Positions 21,001 to 31,900 of a stretch of 64,000 nt of DNA are shown in pieces. The translations under genes were made by a program, and so were the position numbers. The DNA comes from Achatina immaculata (Eukaryota; Mollusca; Gastropoda; Stylommatophora; Achatinidae), in contig CM019693.1 of the NCBI GenBank assembly GCA_009760885.1, forward strand, positions 186,001-250,000, given 5' to 3'. The notes beneath the pieces are model-generated. The model saw nothing but the letters and a program-made list of their open reading frames with translations, was not told the origin of the DNA and did no database searches. Positions within the stretch are counted from its first letter, which is position 1, and every line of letters begins with the position of its first letter.

Positions 21001-23725
21001 TTCCCGTGCCGTTACACATCACATAGGGCTCGCAAAGTAGTTCGCCAATTTTTCCTGTCTTCGGCGAGTCTTTCAACCTCATTAAAGGATTTTATGCTTG
21101 TTAATTTGGCCTCTCTTAACAATGTCCTCTTCAGAGTTTCACGCGGTCTGCCTCTTTGTCTTTGGCCTGTTGTGTTCCACTTGATAGCTTGTTTTGGGAT
21201 TCTCTGATCATTTCTTCTCATCAAGTGACCAACATATGTCCATCTCCTTTTCCTGATCACCCATGAAACTGGTTGTTGTTCAGTCATCTGTCTTATCTCT
21301 GTATTGTTCTTGATTTCGTTCCACTTGATGCCGAGTATTTTCCTAAGGCATTTGTTTTCAAAAGAGTCTATTTTTTTTTCTATTTCTTTAGTTGTTTTCT
21401 AGCTTTCACATGCATAAATGAAGGTGGATATTACATTTGAAATGAATAGTCTTAACTTGGTTTTTGTGTTTATAACTTTTGAATTCCATATGTTCTCAAG
21501 ATTCTTGAAGATTGATGCTGCTTTTGCAATTCTGATCCTAACTTCCTTTCTAGTGTCACCATCCTGATCTATGTAGCTGCCAAGGTATGCAAATTGATTG
21601 ACTTCTTCAATATCTGTCCCTTCTATGTGCATTTTTCCATTTTGATTAAGGGGAATTTTCATTATTTTTGTTTTGTCCTTGTTAATTTCATGTCCTATTT
21701 TGATAGCCATTGAAGACAGGCTATCTGTTTTTTTCTTGCATGGAATTCACATTATTACTGATAAGAGTTATGTCATCAGCAAAGGAGATGATAAGGAGAT
21801 AATACCACCGAAAAAAAGAAGCCTCTAAAAATAAATGGATGACAGACGACATCTAGGACTGATGGACAAGAGAAGGAGGAGTAAAAATAACCAAGAAAGA
21901 TATAGCAGGATAAATAAAGAAATAAGACGCAAATGCAGAGAAGCAAAGGAAGTGTGATTAAATGAACGATGCAGACAAATAGAGGACTCTCATAATAAAG
22001 ACAGCAAAAACATGCACAAACGAATTAGTGAACTCATAGGCAGGAAGACAAAATATACCACAGGATGCCTGAAATCAAAAGAAGGCAAAATGTTAATGGG
22101 AAAAGAAGACATTGTGAACAGAGTACATCAGTGAGCTATATGGAGGAGAAAGACCAGAATTAATAACACCAGATACTGAAAACTGTGATGGACCAACAAT
22201 ACTTGAAGATGAAATCATAGATGCCATAAAAAACATGAAGAAAGGAAAAGCGACTGGGCCTGATAATATAACAATAGAATAAATAGAGAAGCTAGAGGAG
22301 ATAGGAATAAAATTAATAACCAAATTACTGAATGACATTTACAACAGTGGTTATATACCCAGTGACTTGTTTAAATCCACGTTTATAGCACTACCTAAGA
22401 AACCAGGTGCAAAAGAATGTGATGACTACCGGACTATCAGCCTCTCATGTCACATAATGAAGTTGCTTCTGAGAATCATTATGAGAAGAACAAGGAAAAA
22501 GATAAAAATGGAAATACTAGATGAACAGTTTGGGTTTGTTGAAGGAAAGAGAACACACAATGCCATTTATGCTTTACCAATACTAACTGAAAGAGCTTCA
22601 GAAGTACAGAAAGATCTCTACTTATGCTTCATTGATTACACCAAGTCATTCGACAAGGTGAAACATAATGAAATTATTAAAATGCTTGAAGACATCAATA
22701 CAGACGGCAAAGACCTGAGGATTGTAAAACATCTATACTGGCAGCAAGTAGCAGCAGTTCGAGTTGAAAATAGAACTGGAAAATATCAACCTATAAAACA
22801 AGGGGTGCGACAAGGATGTGTACTATCTCCAGACCTTTTTTCTCTGTACGGCGAGAATATTCTAAGAACGATCATCACAGAACCAGGCATGAAAATTAGA
22901 GGATACAATATTAACAACCTTCGGTATGTAGTCGACACAGTACTGATAGCTGAGAACCAACAAGACTTGCAAAATCTCTTGGATAAAGTCACTACAGAAA
23001 GTAAACAGAAAGGCTTTACTTTGAACACCAAAAAGACGGAGACTATGGCTATATCTAAGAAACAGAGTTCACCAACATGCAGTATAAAATTAAACGGAAG
23101 TATTCTAAAGCAGGTACAGAAATTCAAATACCTTGGAGCAGTAATAACTTCACATGGGAAATACAGAACAGAAATTAGGAACAGAATAAGCCAAGCAAAG
23201 ACTGCATTTCAGAGAATGAGAAACATATTAGTCAACACATCTTTATCAATGAATGTTAGAAAACGAGTCCTAAAATGCTATATTGAACCTATCTATTCAT
23301 GCTATCTATTCATACCGAAGGTTGTTATATGGAAGTGAATCATGGACAATAGGCAAGTCTGCACAAAAATCATCGGAAGCAGCAGAAATGTGGTTTATTA
23401 GAAGAATGTTGCGAATCCCCTGGACAGCAAAAATAACTAATGAAGAATGTATAAGAAGACCTGGAGAGACAAAAAAATCTTGTCAAAAAAATAAGAGAGA
23501 GACAATGTACTTTCATAGGACATGCAATGAGAAGAGGGGGGCATTGGAAATATTATAACAAGATGAAAAATAGAAGAAAGAAGATCAAGAGGAAGACCAA
23601 GAGAAATGATACTGGACAATCTGACGGGATGGTGTGAGAGGAGATCACCAACTGAGCTGATGGCCTGCATGAAGGATCGTGTACTCTGGAGAAGCATAAT
23701 AGCCAACGCCAGTCGGCACGGCACC

Positions 23726-23760
<35 letters not shown>

Positions 23761-24561
23761 GCGCCTTTATGGCATAATACGGTTACCTTTACTTTTGGGA
23801 GTGTGCAAAATGTGAGTTGCTAAGATGCTTTCGCTTCAGTAAAGTGATTTAGCATATTTTTCTTAGCATTCCAAAAAATGGTAGACAAAGCATTTCAGAC
23901 ATGAGAGAAAGAAAAAAAGACAAGAGAATTACCTGCGACCTAGAAAATGAATAGGCGAGTTTTTAACGTGGCTGAAATCAGTCGTGAGACCATGTGTGTA
24001 TTTTTGTGTCTCAGACTGGGTACCATCGGGAGATTGAATTAAAGACAAAGTAACTGACACATTCAAACAATGAACGTTTTATAGATCGTATCAAAGGCTG
24101 TTCATTCAGTATGTGTCGCGCCAACGGCGGTTCTCAAAGTTGTGGCTTTCTGTGTTATTTACAGTCCGCCCGGTTATTTCTCATCACACTCACACTCTTC
24201 CCAGCGGTGAATTTTGCTCAGCCCGTTCTAATATTTATTTTAAGGACAGTATTGAAGTGATACAAAATGAACGTACGTCGGTAGTTTCTCTTTCCCTTTT
24301 CGTGAGTTTGTTAACTCTTGTCATCGCTAGATTTTGTCCAAAGAAAGTAACTCAAAAGACAATCGGTGATCAAGGACTGCGCAGAAAGATTCTTATCTCA
24401 GTGGAAATAGAATATAATCTGACTTTGGCATACTTCTGCGACGTGTTTTCCTAGTCATTTCTCAAATTTGTTATCTTTTTAAACAATTCAAATATATCAT
24501 CCGCAGAATACTCACTTGTCAGCAAAAAAAGTAGAGCCAGAAAGCCAGTGTAGAAATACAT
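17761..24561 (-). CDS. Secreted Thr-rich chitin-binding (peritrophin-A/CBM14-like) protein, 3 exons read, 3' end not found
   Basis: Exon 1 is 24,561-24,516. It encodes MYFYTGFLALLFLLT, a signal peptide, then donor gtgagt. Exon 2 is 18,851-18,533, with acceptor tttcag and donor gtgagt. It gives TQSASAVTTEEALS, a Thr/Glu-rich mucin-like linker, and then a Cys-rich domain: NCTAADA, IGCWGFKRCVSGRVVSSYCP, YGYVFDRATFSC. The C…C…C.…F.….C spacing is that of CBM14. Exon 3 is 17,836-17,761, with acceptor ttctcag and donor gtatga. It starts a second domain (NCGNEINCTGKLPGRYPDV). Phases agree across both introns (46, 319 and 76 nt, total 441). No further exon was recognised below 17,761, where a Tc1 element sits. 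Intron 1 (5.7 kb) contains SINE, L-A, L-C and L-B insertions. Expected role: extracellular binding of chitin in cuticle, beak, radula or mucosal matrix. Exon joins are my reading; transcript support is unknown. Confidence 0.72.
17840..18530. other. Intron 2 of the chitin-binding gene; no feature seen
   Basis: AT-rich with a short direct repeat around 18,030-18,100 (atacttgtattagtaaat-type). There is no other recognisable feature. Confidence 0.55.
19456..19605. repeat. (CT)n / (GT)n microsatellite cluster
   Basis: (tc)n runs lie at about 19,466-19,490 and 19,558-19,602, with (tg)n at 19,509-19,522. The rest of 18,855-19,980 is intron 1 with no other feature seen. Confidence 0.9.
19985..20095 (+). 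mobile_element. tRNA-derived SINE fragment candidate
   Basis: The sequence gcttgagcggttaaatgctt followed by gggagcttgaatctagccgg has box-A-like and box-B-like blocks (GnTTGAATC) at a tRNA-like distance. It is followed by (attc)n. Family not assigned. Confidence 0.4.
20096..20156 (-). mobile_element. L-A LINE 3' terminus (about 60 bp)
   Basis: The L-A terminal block (gcatgtcccttgcggaac…) is preceded by the (attc)n complement of its (gaat)n tail. It ends abruptly where the L-C LINE starts at about 20,157. Confidence 0.75.
20157..23725 (+). mobile_element. L-C LINE copy 1 (endonuclease plus RT), interrupted by L-B
   Basis: 20,123-20,845 is an APE-type endonuclease lacking its N-terminus: TIIYSGGEKHDRGVGIIF, VYSPTSES, VIIVMGDFNAKVGKG, NTWFKQHPPRL, then CNSDHDPLCGEI. 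The insertion 20,941-21,791 splits the linker. RT follows at 22,367-23,338: FIALPKKPGAKECDDYRTIS, DEQFGFVEGKRTHNAIYA, FIDYTKSFDKVKHNEIIKML, GVRQGCVLSPDLFSLYGENI, and the catalytic motif RYVVDTVL where YADD/YVDD is expected. The C-terminus (23,283-23,720) is GSESWTIGKS…RRMLRIPWTAKITNEEC with frameshifts. It ends RHGT followed by (atg)n. It lies in intron 1 of the chitin-binding gene, on the opposite strand. Confidence 0.9.
20941..21791 (-). mobile_element. L-B LINE nested in L-C, 12-bp TSD
   Basis: The 5'-truncated L-B copy has tail (atctt)n/(TA)n at 20,941-20,998. The C-terminal region (21,012-21,287) has RKRRWTYVGHLMRRNDQRIP, and 21,399-21,710 has KIGHEINKDKTKIMKIPLNQ and LGSYIDQDGDTRKEVRIRI. 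It stops just after the FADD region. taaggagataat occurs at 20,929-20,940 and 21,792-21,803 as a target-site duplication. The second L-C copy has the uninterrupted site around 32,370-32,395. Confidence 0.9.
23726..24510. other. Intron 1, 5' part; no feature seen
   Basis: Unique-looking AT-rich sequence after the (ATG)n tail of L-C. No coding region or repeat is recognised. Confidence 0.5.
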
Positions 24562-24597
24562 CTTCCTTGTTCTACAAGTGTCGTCCGAAGGTGTCAA

Positions 24598-24610
24598 GTA
24601 TATATTTTAT
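24598..24610 (-). promoter_or_regulatory. TATA-like element upstream of the chitin-binding gene
   Basis: The minus strand has ataaaatatatac ending 37 bp before the ATG at 24,561. A TATA box here would give a very short 5' UTR (about 15-20 nt), so a further upstream start is possible. The mariner at 24,714 ends about 150 bp upstream of the ATG. Confidence 0.3.
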
Positions 24611-24713
24611 CTGTCGCTCGATTCCTGGAATGTAAGAGAGAATAAAACATAGCTCTTGTAAAAACGAATAAAGAGAAGAGTCCACACCTTGATCAAATTT
24701 TCGTAGCTATGTA

Positions 24714-26007
24714 CAAGGTCCAACAATTGAGTAAAGAGACTAATTCCATAAAAATTAAAACAAAAACAACAGTTGAAGATATAACTTGTATTTTATTCAA
24801 AGTAATAGCCCCTTGTGCTTACAGCGAGTGGCACGATTTAACAAACACTGGAAAGACCTCTGCAGTTCCTCTGTTAGCATGGCCCTTAAACTCGATGTTA
24901 CGGCCCTCTGGATGTCATCAGTATCGTTAAAGAAGCGTCCTTTCAATGGTAACTTTAATTTTGGGAGTAGAAAATAATCGCAAGGAGACAAATATGGGAA
25001 ATAGGGTTGGTGGATGAGAGCACGCACTTGTTTTTTGGGCCAAAAACTCCTGTACAACTACCGCCCAGTGAGCTGGTAAATTACCATGAAGAAGAAAAAA
25101 ACTGCCTGGTGTTGAAAACTCGGGTCGGACTCGGAGAATCGTTTTCAATAGGCGTTTCAAAATAATTAAATAGACTTTGCCAGTGACAGTCTGTCCCTCC
25201 GGAATAAATTCTTTGTGAATAACTCCTTTGCTGTCGTAGAAGAACACCAACATTGTCTTCACCTTCGACTTTTGAAGACAAAACTGTTTGCCTTTTGGTG
25301 ATGATGATGACTTCCACTGAGCACTTTGGCGTTTAGTTGTGGAATTGTAGCAGAAAATCCATATTTCATCCTCTACAACAATCAAATTTAAGAAATGTTT
25401 ATTTCTGCTACACGCTTTGATGATGTCTTTTGCGTACTAAACACGCTGATGCTTTTGGTCGTCAGACAACTCATGTGGTACAAACCGGCAAGCAACTTTT
25501 TTGCCCAAATCTTCCACTAAAATTTTACGAATGGTCTCTCGGTTAACACCAAATCTATTTGCCATCATCCTCACAGTCAATGATCTTCTTGTATCCGTTC
25601 TATGACTTTTGCAATGAGTTCCTCATTACGAACAGGAATTGGGCGTCGATGTCTAGTTGTATTTGTTATTGTTTCTAAACCACTTTTGAATCGTGAATAC
25701 CACTTGAATATCTGTGCACGAGATAAACAATTATCCCTATAAATTTGTTGCATCAATTCATCTGTCTCAATGGCATTTTTTCCGAGTTTTAAACAGAATT
25801 TAATGTTAACTTTTTGCTCCATCCTGATTACGTAACAATGCACCTCTAACTAGGTCAACAGAATGGCGGCTTGTTTGTCCTCTGTTTATCGAGCGGCGAT
25901 GAAAAGTTGCCAGATCATAGATGAAGGATTCCATGATTTGCTTCATAGATGGCATTTTTGTCTTGGCCATAATAATTTCAGTCTCATTACTTAATTGTCG
26001 GAACTTG
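24714..26007 (-). mobile_element. Mariner transposon, complete with TIRs, transposase dead
   Basis: Inverted ends match well: left caaggtccaacaattgagta (24,714 on) and the complement of right …tacttaattgtcggaacttg (to 26,007). TA flanks both sides, and the length is 1,294 bp. Minus-strand frames: 25,577-25,843 has the HTH (RDNCLSRAQIFKWYSRFKSG, RRPIPVRNEELIAKV). 24,927-25,385 starts with DEIWIF and has LHGNLPAH where HDN.PAH is expected, so the second catalytic Asp is replaced. 24,797-25,057 in another frame has YLSPCDYFLLPKLKLPLKGR. The transposase is dead through the frameshift and the lost Asp. The left TIR lies about 150 bp from the start exon of the chitin-binding gene. Confidence 0.9.
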
Positions 26008-26009
26008 TA

Positions 26010-28980
26010 TATCCAGGACCTCCGATAGATATTTCCTTTTCGCTTATCTGTTATCATCCCCAACAGGACCCCTGAAGCCCTTCGGGCCCACTCTTAAAAC
26101 AAGAAAAAACTTCCGCAGGGCCTGTATTTATACAAATTAATCACGTGGTACGACCAGTGTTTTTTTTCAGCAAAATATCACATTTTATAGGTTATAAATT
26201 TGTCGTTTGTAAATTACTAAAAGCTTATATATGTATAAGACTATTAGTATCATGATTTGACTACAGAGTTTATAAATTACAGCTTACGGCAATAAAAATT
26301 AGAGATAAGATCCTGTTCCTGGACACAGGGATTAGACACTGACGTTTTAAGATATGTATGTAACTGTTATCTTCTTGGTATCTAACGCTGTGATGAAGAT
26401 CTAGTAACCCAGTCAACAGTTCCAGCTGGATAGTTGATGTCTTCCATGTTGGTCTGACTGAAAGATCGACAGTTTGCTAACTGTAGCTGGCATGAAACCT
26501 TGCCCATCTATGAATACCTGCCCCTAATAACTGCGTCTCTTTATTAAAGAGCCATAACCCGCCACTGCCTTGGCCTCTCTAGGTGTCACGCCTGGACATG
26601 CAGCACATCGGCCCCTACAGAATTCTGACACTAAGAGTCAGACCATAGACCAGTAACGGCGTTTTGACTTTTCGAGACTGGTGCACTTGTACCTTGCACG
26701 AGGTACCTTCGGAAATATCGGTTTCGTCAATACAACATACAGTACCTTTTTTTTTAAAGAAAAATTAAACACACTTTAAAAACATGGACAGGAAGGTTCG
26801 CTGAAGTTGTTCTTACTTATTTGATACGAGATTTACTATTAACAAAATGCTCATATCCTGTACCAAAGTCAAAACTTCCTGATTCTCCTCCATGCATTAA
26901 CTTCTTTCTTTCCTTTTCTTTCTTTCTTTCTTTCTTTCTCTGTCTATCTATCTGTCTTTCGCTTGTTGCTTTTTACAAAGTTTTTGATAATATAAACTGG
27001 TAGTGGTAACCGACACTTTCAAAAGTTTCGGTTTTTCTTTGTTTTTTTTTTTAACCGGTAATTGACCGGTATTTGCCGGTTAACGCGATCACCGGAACGT
27101 CCAGACTGATCAGAAGAGCTAATTGCTCAACTCGATGACAATCAGAGCAAAAGAAATAGATAAGATCACACTGGGTTCCATGTAACAAGACCAAGAGTGC
27201 TCAACTCATGGCCTCCGGGCCATTAACAGCCAGAGGGGCCCTTACTTGTTGCCCGTGATGGCGAGGCTTCGAAAGTATTTTTTTAAAACATACACCTGTT
27301 TTAATGCCGAACCAGTTGTTTTTTTTTAATGTAAATTAAAGAAAAATAAACGTCCCATCTCCTGCACAAAACAAAAGTAGAAACTCCAGCTACATCCGTC
27401 AGTTCATCAGGAAAGCTGAACTTTTCAGCATACGTCGCAGGTGTCGCTGCTTTTGTCGCGTACTTTCTAACTTACCAGAAAAGTACTGTCTAGTCTCTTA
27501 AACTTCCTAGAAACTGTCCAGGACTATATACTAGTGCGAAGATTAACGACTGATTTTAAGAGTTTTTTTTATTATTATTATTACATAAATGCAGTTACTT
27601 TCTTTCAAAAGCGTCGTCAAATTCAGAAACAGTTCTGAAGGGAAATGTTTTCTAGTCAAACAAAAACAAAAAAAAATTAAAATAATCACATTATAGTACA
27701 GTGCACTTTTAAACTGTTTTTAGTCAACAAGTTTTCTCTTTGGTGTTGCTTCTGAATTGAGCCTGCAGGACGTAAATAAGACTTGTTTATTATGAAGCCT
27801 GTAAGGTGCACCAGATTTTCAAACTTGTCAGCGACTTAAAAAAAAAAGTTGAGCGTCTCAGTAATGCAAAATATAAACTAACTATAAAGATATTTTTCTT
27901 TCCTTAGAATCTTATCTTAAACCTACAAAGTCGGTGATACATACCTGAGCATAAGCCACAAGCGATTAGATATAAGATTTTAGTCAATTTTGTTCTTTTA
28001 TACCATTCGACACTTCCTGTTTACTGACATCCTGAAAGACACCGAAAAAAAAAACGTTTAAGCCTTTCCTATTCTTTGACAATGATTTATCAGACAAACA
28101 TCAGATTTCAAGCACGCATTTTATTGTCGATTAAATACAAAATCCGTGATTTTTTTTTAAAGTCACATGATATATTTAAAATTACTCTATGCATTTTAAA
28201 GCCACGTGTATCGTACATATACATAAGCACACAAAGTTGTAAATAAGCTAAAATTTTTCAAGATAGGAAGGAATCAAAATTTTAATAGGATACGCATTTT
28301 CGTATACATTTGTGTTATCTGATTAAAACAGGATACAGAAATAATGGTGAAGTTAGTGCCGTGTGGTCAATGAAGTTTTACTACTTCCATTTTGGTTTAA
28401 CAATTGGGCATTAACGCTAAGAGTTTCTTTATTTGGTCATATGTTTTTTTTATGAACTTTAAAAAATATATACGTTTTGTATGTTATATTTATGTAATAC
28501 TTTTTTCTAAATATACCGGAGGGAGTTAGTTAGCAGACAAAGTAACATTTAAATGAAATGCAATTTTTTTTTTTCAGAAAAGAAAATTCTGTCCTGAAAT
28601 GTGAAACTGGCAGAAAGAAATGACATGCTTCACTGCTCTCTGAAAACAGTCCCATGGTGACCTTCTCCTTGGAAGGTCTTCACTAAGAAGTAAGTCAGAA
28701 CAAATGCAGGTCCTCCGTAGTACCGAAGAGAATCCTCATTGAGACACGCTGGAGGCGTCCGCAGCCGGGATATAACCTATTGCTTTCATTCAGAGAAGCC
28801 ACGCAAATATTGATGACACTAAAACAACAAAGCTAGCATGCTAGCTTTAGGCAGCAATTGAACTTGTTCTATATAGTCGGACCACAGCAAAACATATATT
28901 CTTTGTACAACCGTTTCAAGTGAAGAAAGAGCTTCCAGTTCATTATTTTCTTCATCTAGAAGGCACTTACGTTTCCTGTG
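26010..28980. other. Gene-free stretch; possible hAT end and a 20-bp palindrome
   Basis: I recognise no gene in nearly 3 kb. At 27,188-27,262 the sequence gtgctcaactcatggcctcc…gggcc resembles the termini of hAT-type elements (…GTGCTCAACCTGTGGCCCGCGGGCC), but no partner end was found. 28,829-28,848 (aaagctagcatgctagcttt) is a perfect palindrome. (tttc)n lies at 26,906-26,940. Confidence 0.4.
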
Positions 28981-28983
28981 TTT

Positions 28984-31900
28984 TATCATCATCATCACCA
29001 TCATCATCGTCATCATCATCATCATCAGGTGCCGTGCCGACTGGCGTTGGCTATTATGCTTCTCAAGAGTACACGATCCTTCATGCAGGCCATCAACTCA
29101 GTTGGTGATCTCCTCTCACACCATCTCGTCAGATTGTCCAGTATCATTTTTCTTGGCCTTCCCATGACTCTTTTTCCCTCTACTTTTCCTGTTATAATAT
29201 TTTCAGTGCCTCCTCTTCTCATTGCATGTCCTATGAAAGTACATTGTATCTCTCTCATTTTTTTACATGATTTTTTTTTCTATTTCCAACTTTTCTGAAA
29301 CATTCTCCATTAGTTATTTTTGCTGTCCATGGAATTCGCAACATTCTTCTACTAAACCACATTTCTGCTGCTTCCAATGACTTTTGTGCAGACTTGCCTA
29401 TTGTCCATGATTCACTTTCATATAACAAGATAGGTTCAAATAGTATTTTAGTACTCGTTTTCTAACATTCATTGATAAGGATGTGTTGAATGTTTCTCAT
29501 TCTCTTCTTCTTTTCTTCTTCTTCTTCTTCTTCTTCTTTTTCGTTCGCTTCTACCACCAAGATCGCCTTGTGGTCCTACTGAATTTACTGCTGGTGTCCT
29601 CGATAGATCCCGTGGTGCCCGAAAGGACCACACGAGATCCCCGAGAGGACTACAAGAGGTTCAGAGTATCGCAGGGCTTGAGCCATTATATTCTGTGGTT
29701 CTCAGAAGCAGGATTGCGTGACACAGTGGTTTTCGTTGCATCAGTTTAATCTAGGGTTGGACATTCTCGCTGGAAAACATCGACGTGTTTTGGATATCAG
29801 TACATCCCCGCTGGGTGAGAGGTGGTAGCCCATCCAGGCTAGAGTTGACTTTCTCACCGGAAAACCTCGACGTGTTTTCTGAATACCCGTGAGAGGTGGC
29901 TGCCAATCCAGTCCAGCGTTGGACTTTCTCATAGGAAAACCTCAGCGTGATTAGGATACGCATACATCCCCGTTGGGTGAGAGGTGGTTGCCTATCTAGA
30001 CTGCATTGGTCCAGTGTCTCTGACTTCAGCATTTGGTGGTCCTGGCCGCTACCATTCCTAGTTGTGACCAGAACGGAGCTTTTGCCCAGGAGGACGAATC
30101 TTCGCCACTAGTAAGTTTCACCCCTGGGTTGAGCCGATTTAGGCGTATTATCCCAGTACGGGTGTGTTTAGGACGTGACCGACCTCCAGAGCGGAGGTAC
30201 CGTGACATGAGTAGCCATCAAGTTTCACCCATGGTTTAAGCCGTTTTAGGCATATTTAACCAGTATGGGTGTATATCGGACGTGGCCGACCTCTAGAACA
30301 GAGACGCCATGGTATGAGTAGCTCTCGCCGCGATACTACTGGACATACCGATTAAGCTTCATTTTATCCTTTCCATCACCTTTTCACATCGGCGCCGCAC
30401 GGCAACCCTAATTGCTTTTCCGCATTTTCTTCATTGGCCGGGAGGAGTTTCACTCCACGCGCTGAATCAGAAGAATCTCGCCAGCAGTGTCTTAACCCCT
30501 GGGTTAAGCCGGTTCAGGCAATTCGCCCGCTATAAGTGCACATTGGACGTGGCCGACCTCCAGAGCAGAGGTGCCGTGATTTGAGCAGTCCTGGCCTCGA
30601 GACTACTGATTACTTCACTTAATCCTTTCTTTCACCTTTTCCACAGTGGCGCGGCGGGGCAACCCTAATCGCACCTTTATTCACTGACCGGGAGGAGCCC
30701 CATTCCACGCACGGCAGCTGAAGAATCTCACCACCAGCGGTAAACATGACTCTCATCTACCCGAAACGTCTGGTTTTCAGGCGTCAGATATTCGCCTTCG
30801 CCCCTTCTCCTGTCAGTTTTAACAGTTCTGCCACTAGAAATCAGGAGCTGCACTTGACTGTCAGAGGCTATTTGAGACGCACGCCTTGGAGATATTTCAT
30901 TGGACTGAAGAGCGTATCACCACCCAACCTCAGGCTATAACAGTCCTTAGAACCTCTCATTCTCCTAAATGCAGTCTTTGCTTAGTCTGTTCTTAATTTC
31001 TGTTTCGCATTTCCCATCTGAAGTTATTACTGCTCGAATGTATTTGAATTTCTGCATCTGCTTTAGAATAGTTCCATTTAATTTTATACTGCATGTTGGT
31101 GGATTCTGTTTCTTAGATATAACCATAGTCTCTGTCTTTTTGATGTTCAAAGTAAGGCCTTTCTGTTCACTTTCTTTGGCTACTTTATCCAAGAGATTTT
31201 GCAAGTCGTGTTGGTTCTCAGCTATCAGTACTGTGTCGTCAGCATACCGAAGGTTGTTAATATTGTATCCTCCAGTTTTTATGCCTGGTTCTGTGATGAT
31301 CGTTCTTAGAATATTCTCGCTGTACAGAGAAAAAAGGTCTGGAGATAGTACACATCCTTATCGCACTGCATGTTTTATTAGTTATTATTTTCCATTTTTT
31401 TTCAACTCGAATCGCTCCTTGCTGCTGCCGGTATAGATGTTTTACAATCCTCAGGTCTTTGCCGTCTGTAGTGGTGTCTTCAAGCATTTTAATAATCTCA
31501 TCATGTCTCACCTTGTCGAATGCTTTGGTGTAATCAATGAAGCATAAGTAGAGATCTTTCTGTACTTCTAACGCTCTTTCTGTTAGTATTCGTAAAGCAT
31601 AAATGGCATTGTGTGTTCCCTTTCCTTCACCAACTCCAAACTGTTCATCTGCTATTTCCATTTTTTTATCTTTTTCCTTGTTCTTCTCATAATAATTCTC
31701 AGAAGTAGCTTCGTTATGTGACATGAGAGGCTGACAATCCTGTGGTCATCATATTCCTTTACACCTGGTTTCTTTGGCAGTGCTACGTATAAACGTGGAT
31801 TTAAGCAAGTCACTGGGCATATAACCACTGTTGTAAATGTCATTCAGTAACTTGGTTATTATTTTTATTCCCATCTCCTCTAACGCTTCTATTTCTTCTA

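Noticed and set aside
26821..27003. Frame ending …FYKVFDNINW, reminiscent of an RT motif
   Set aside because: Only about 10 residues match, the rest is (tttc)n; too short to support.
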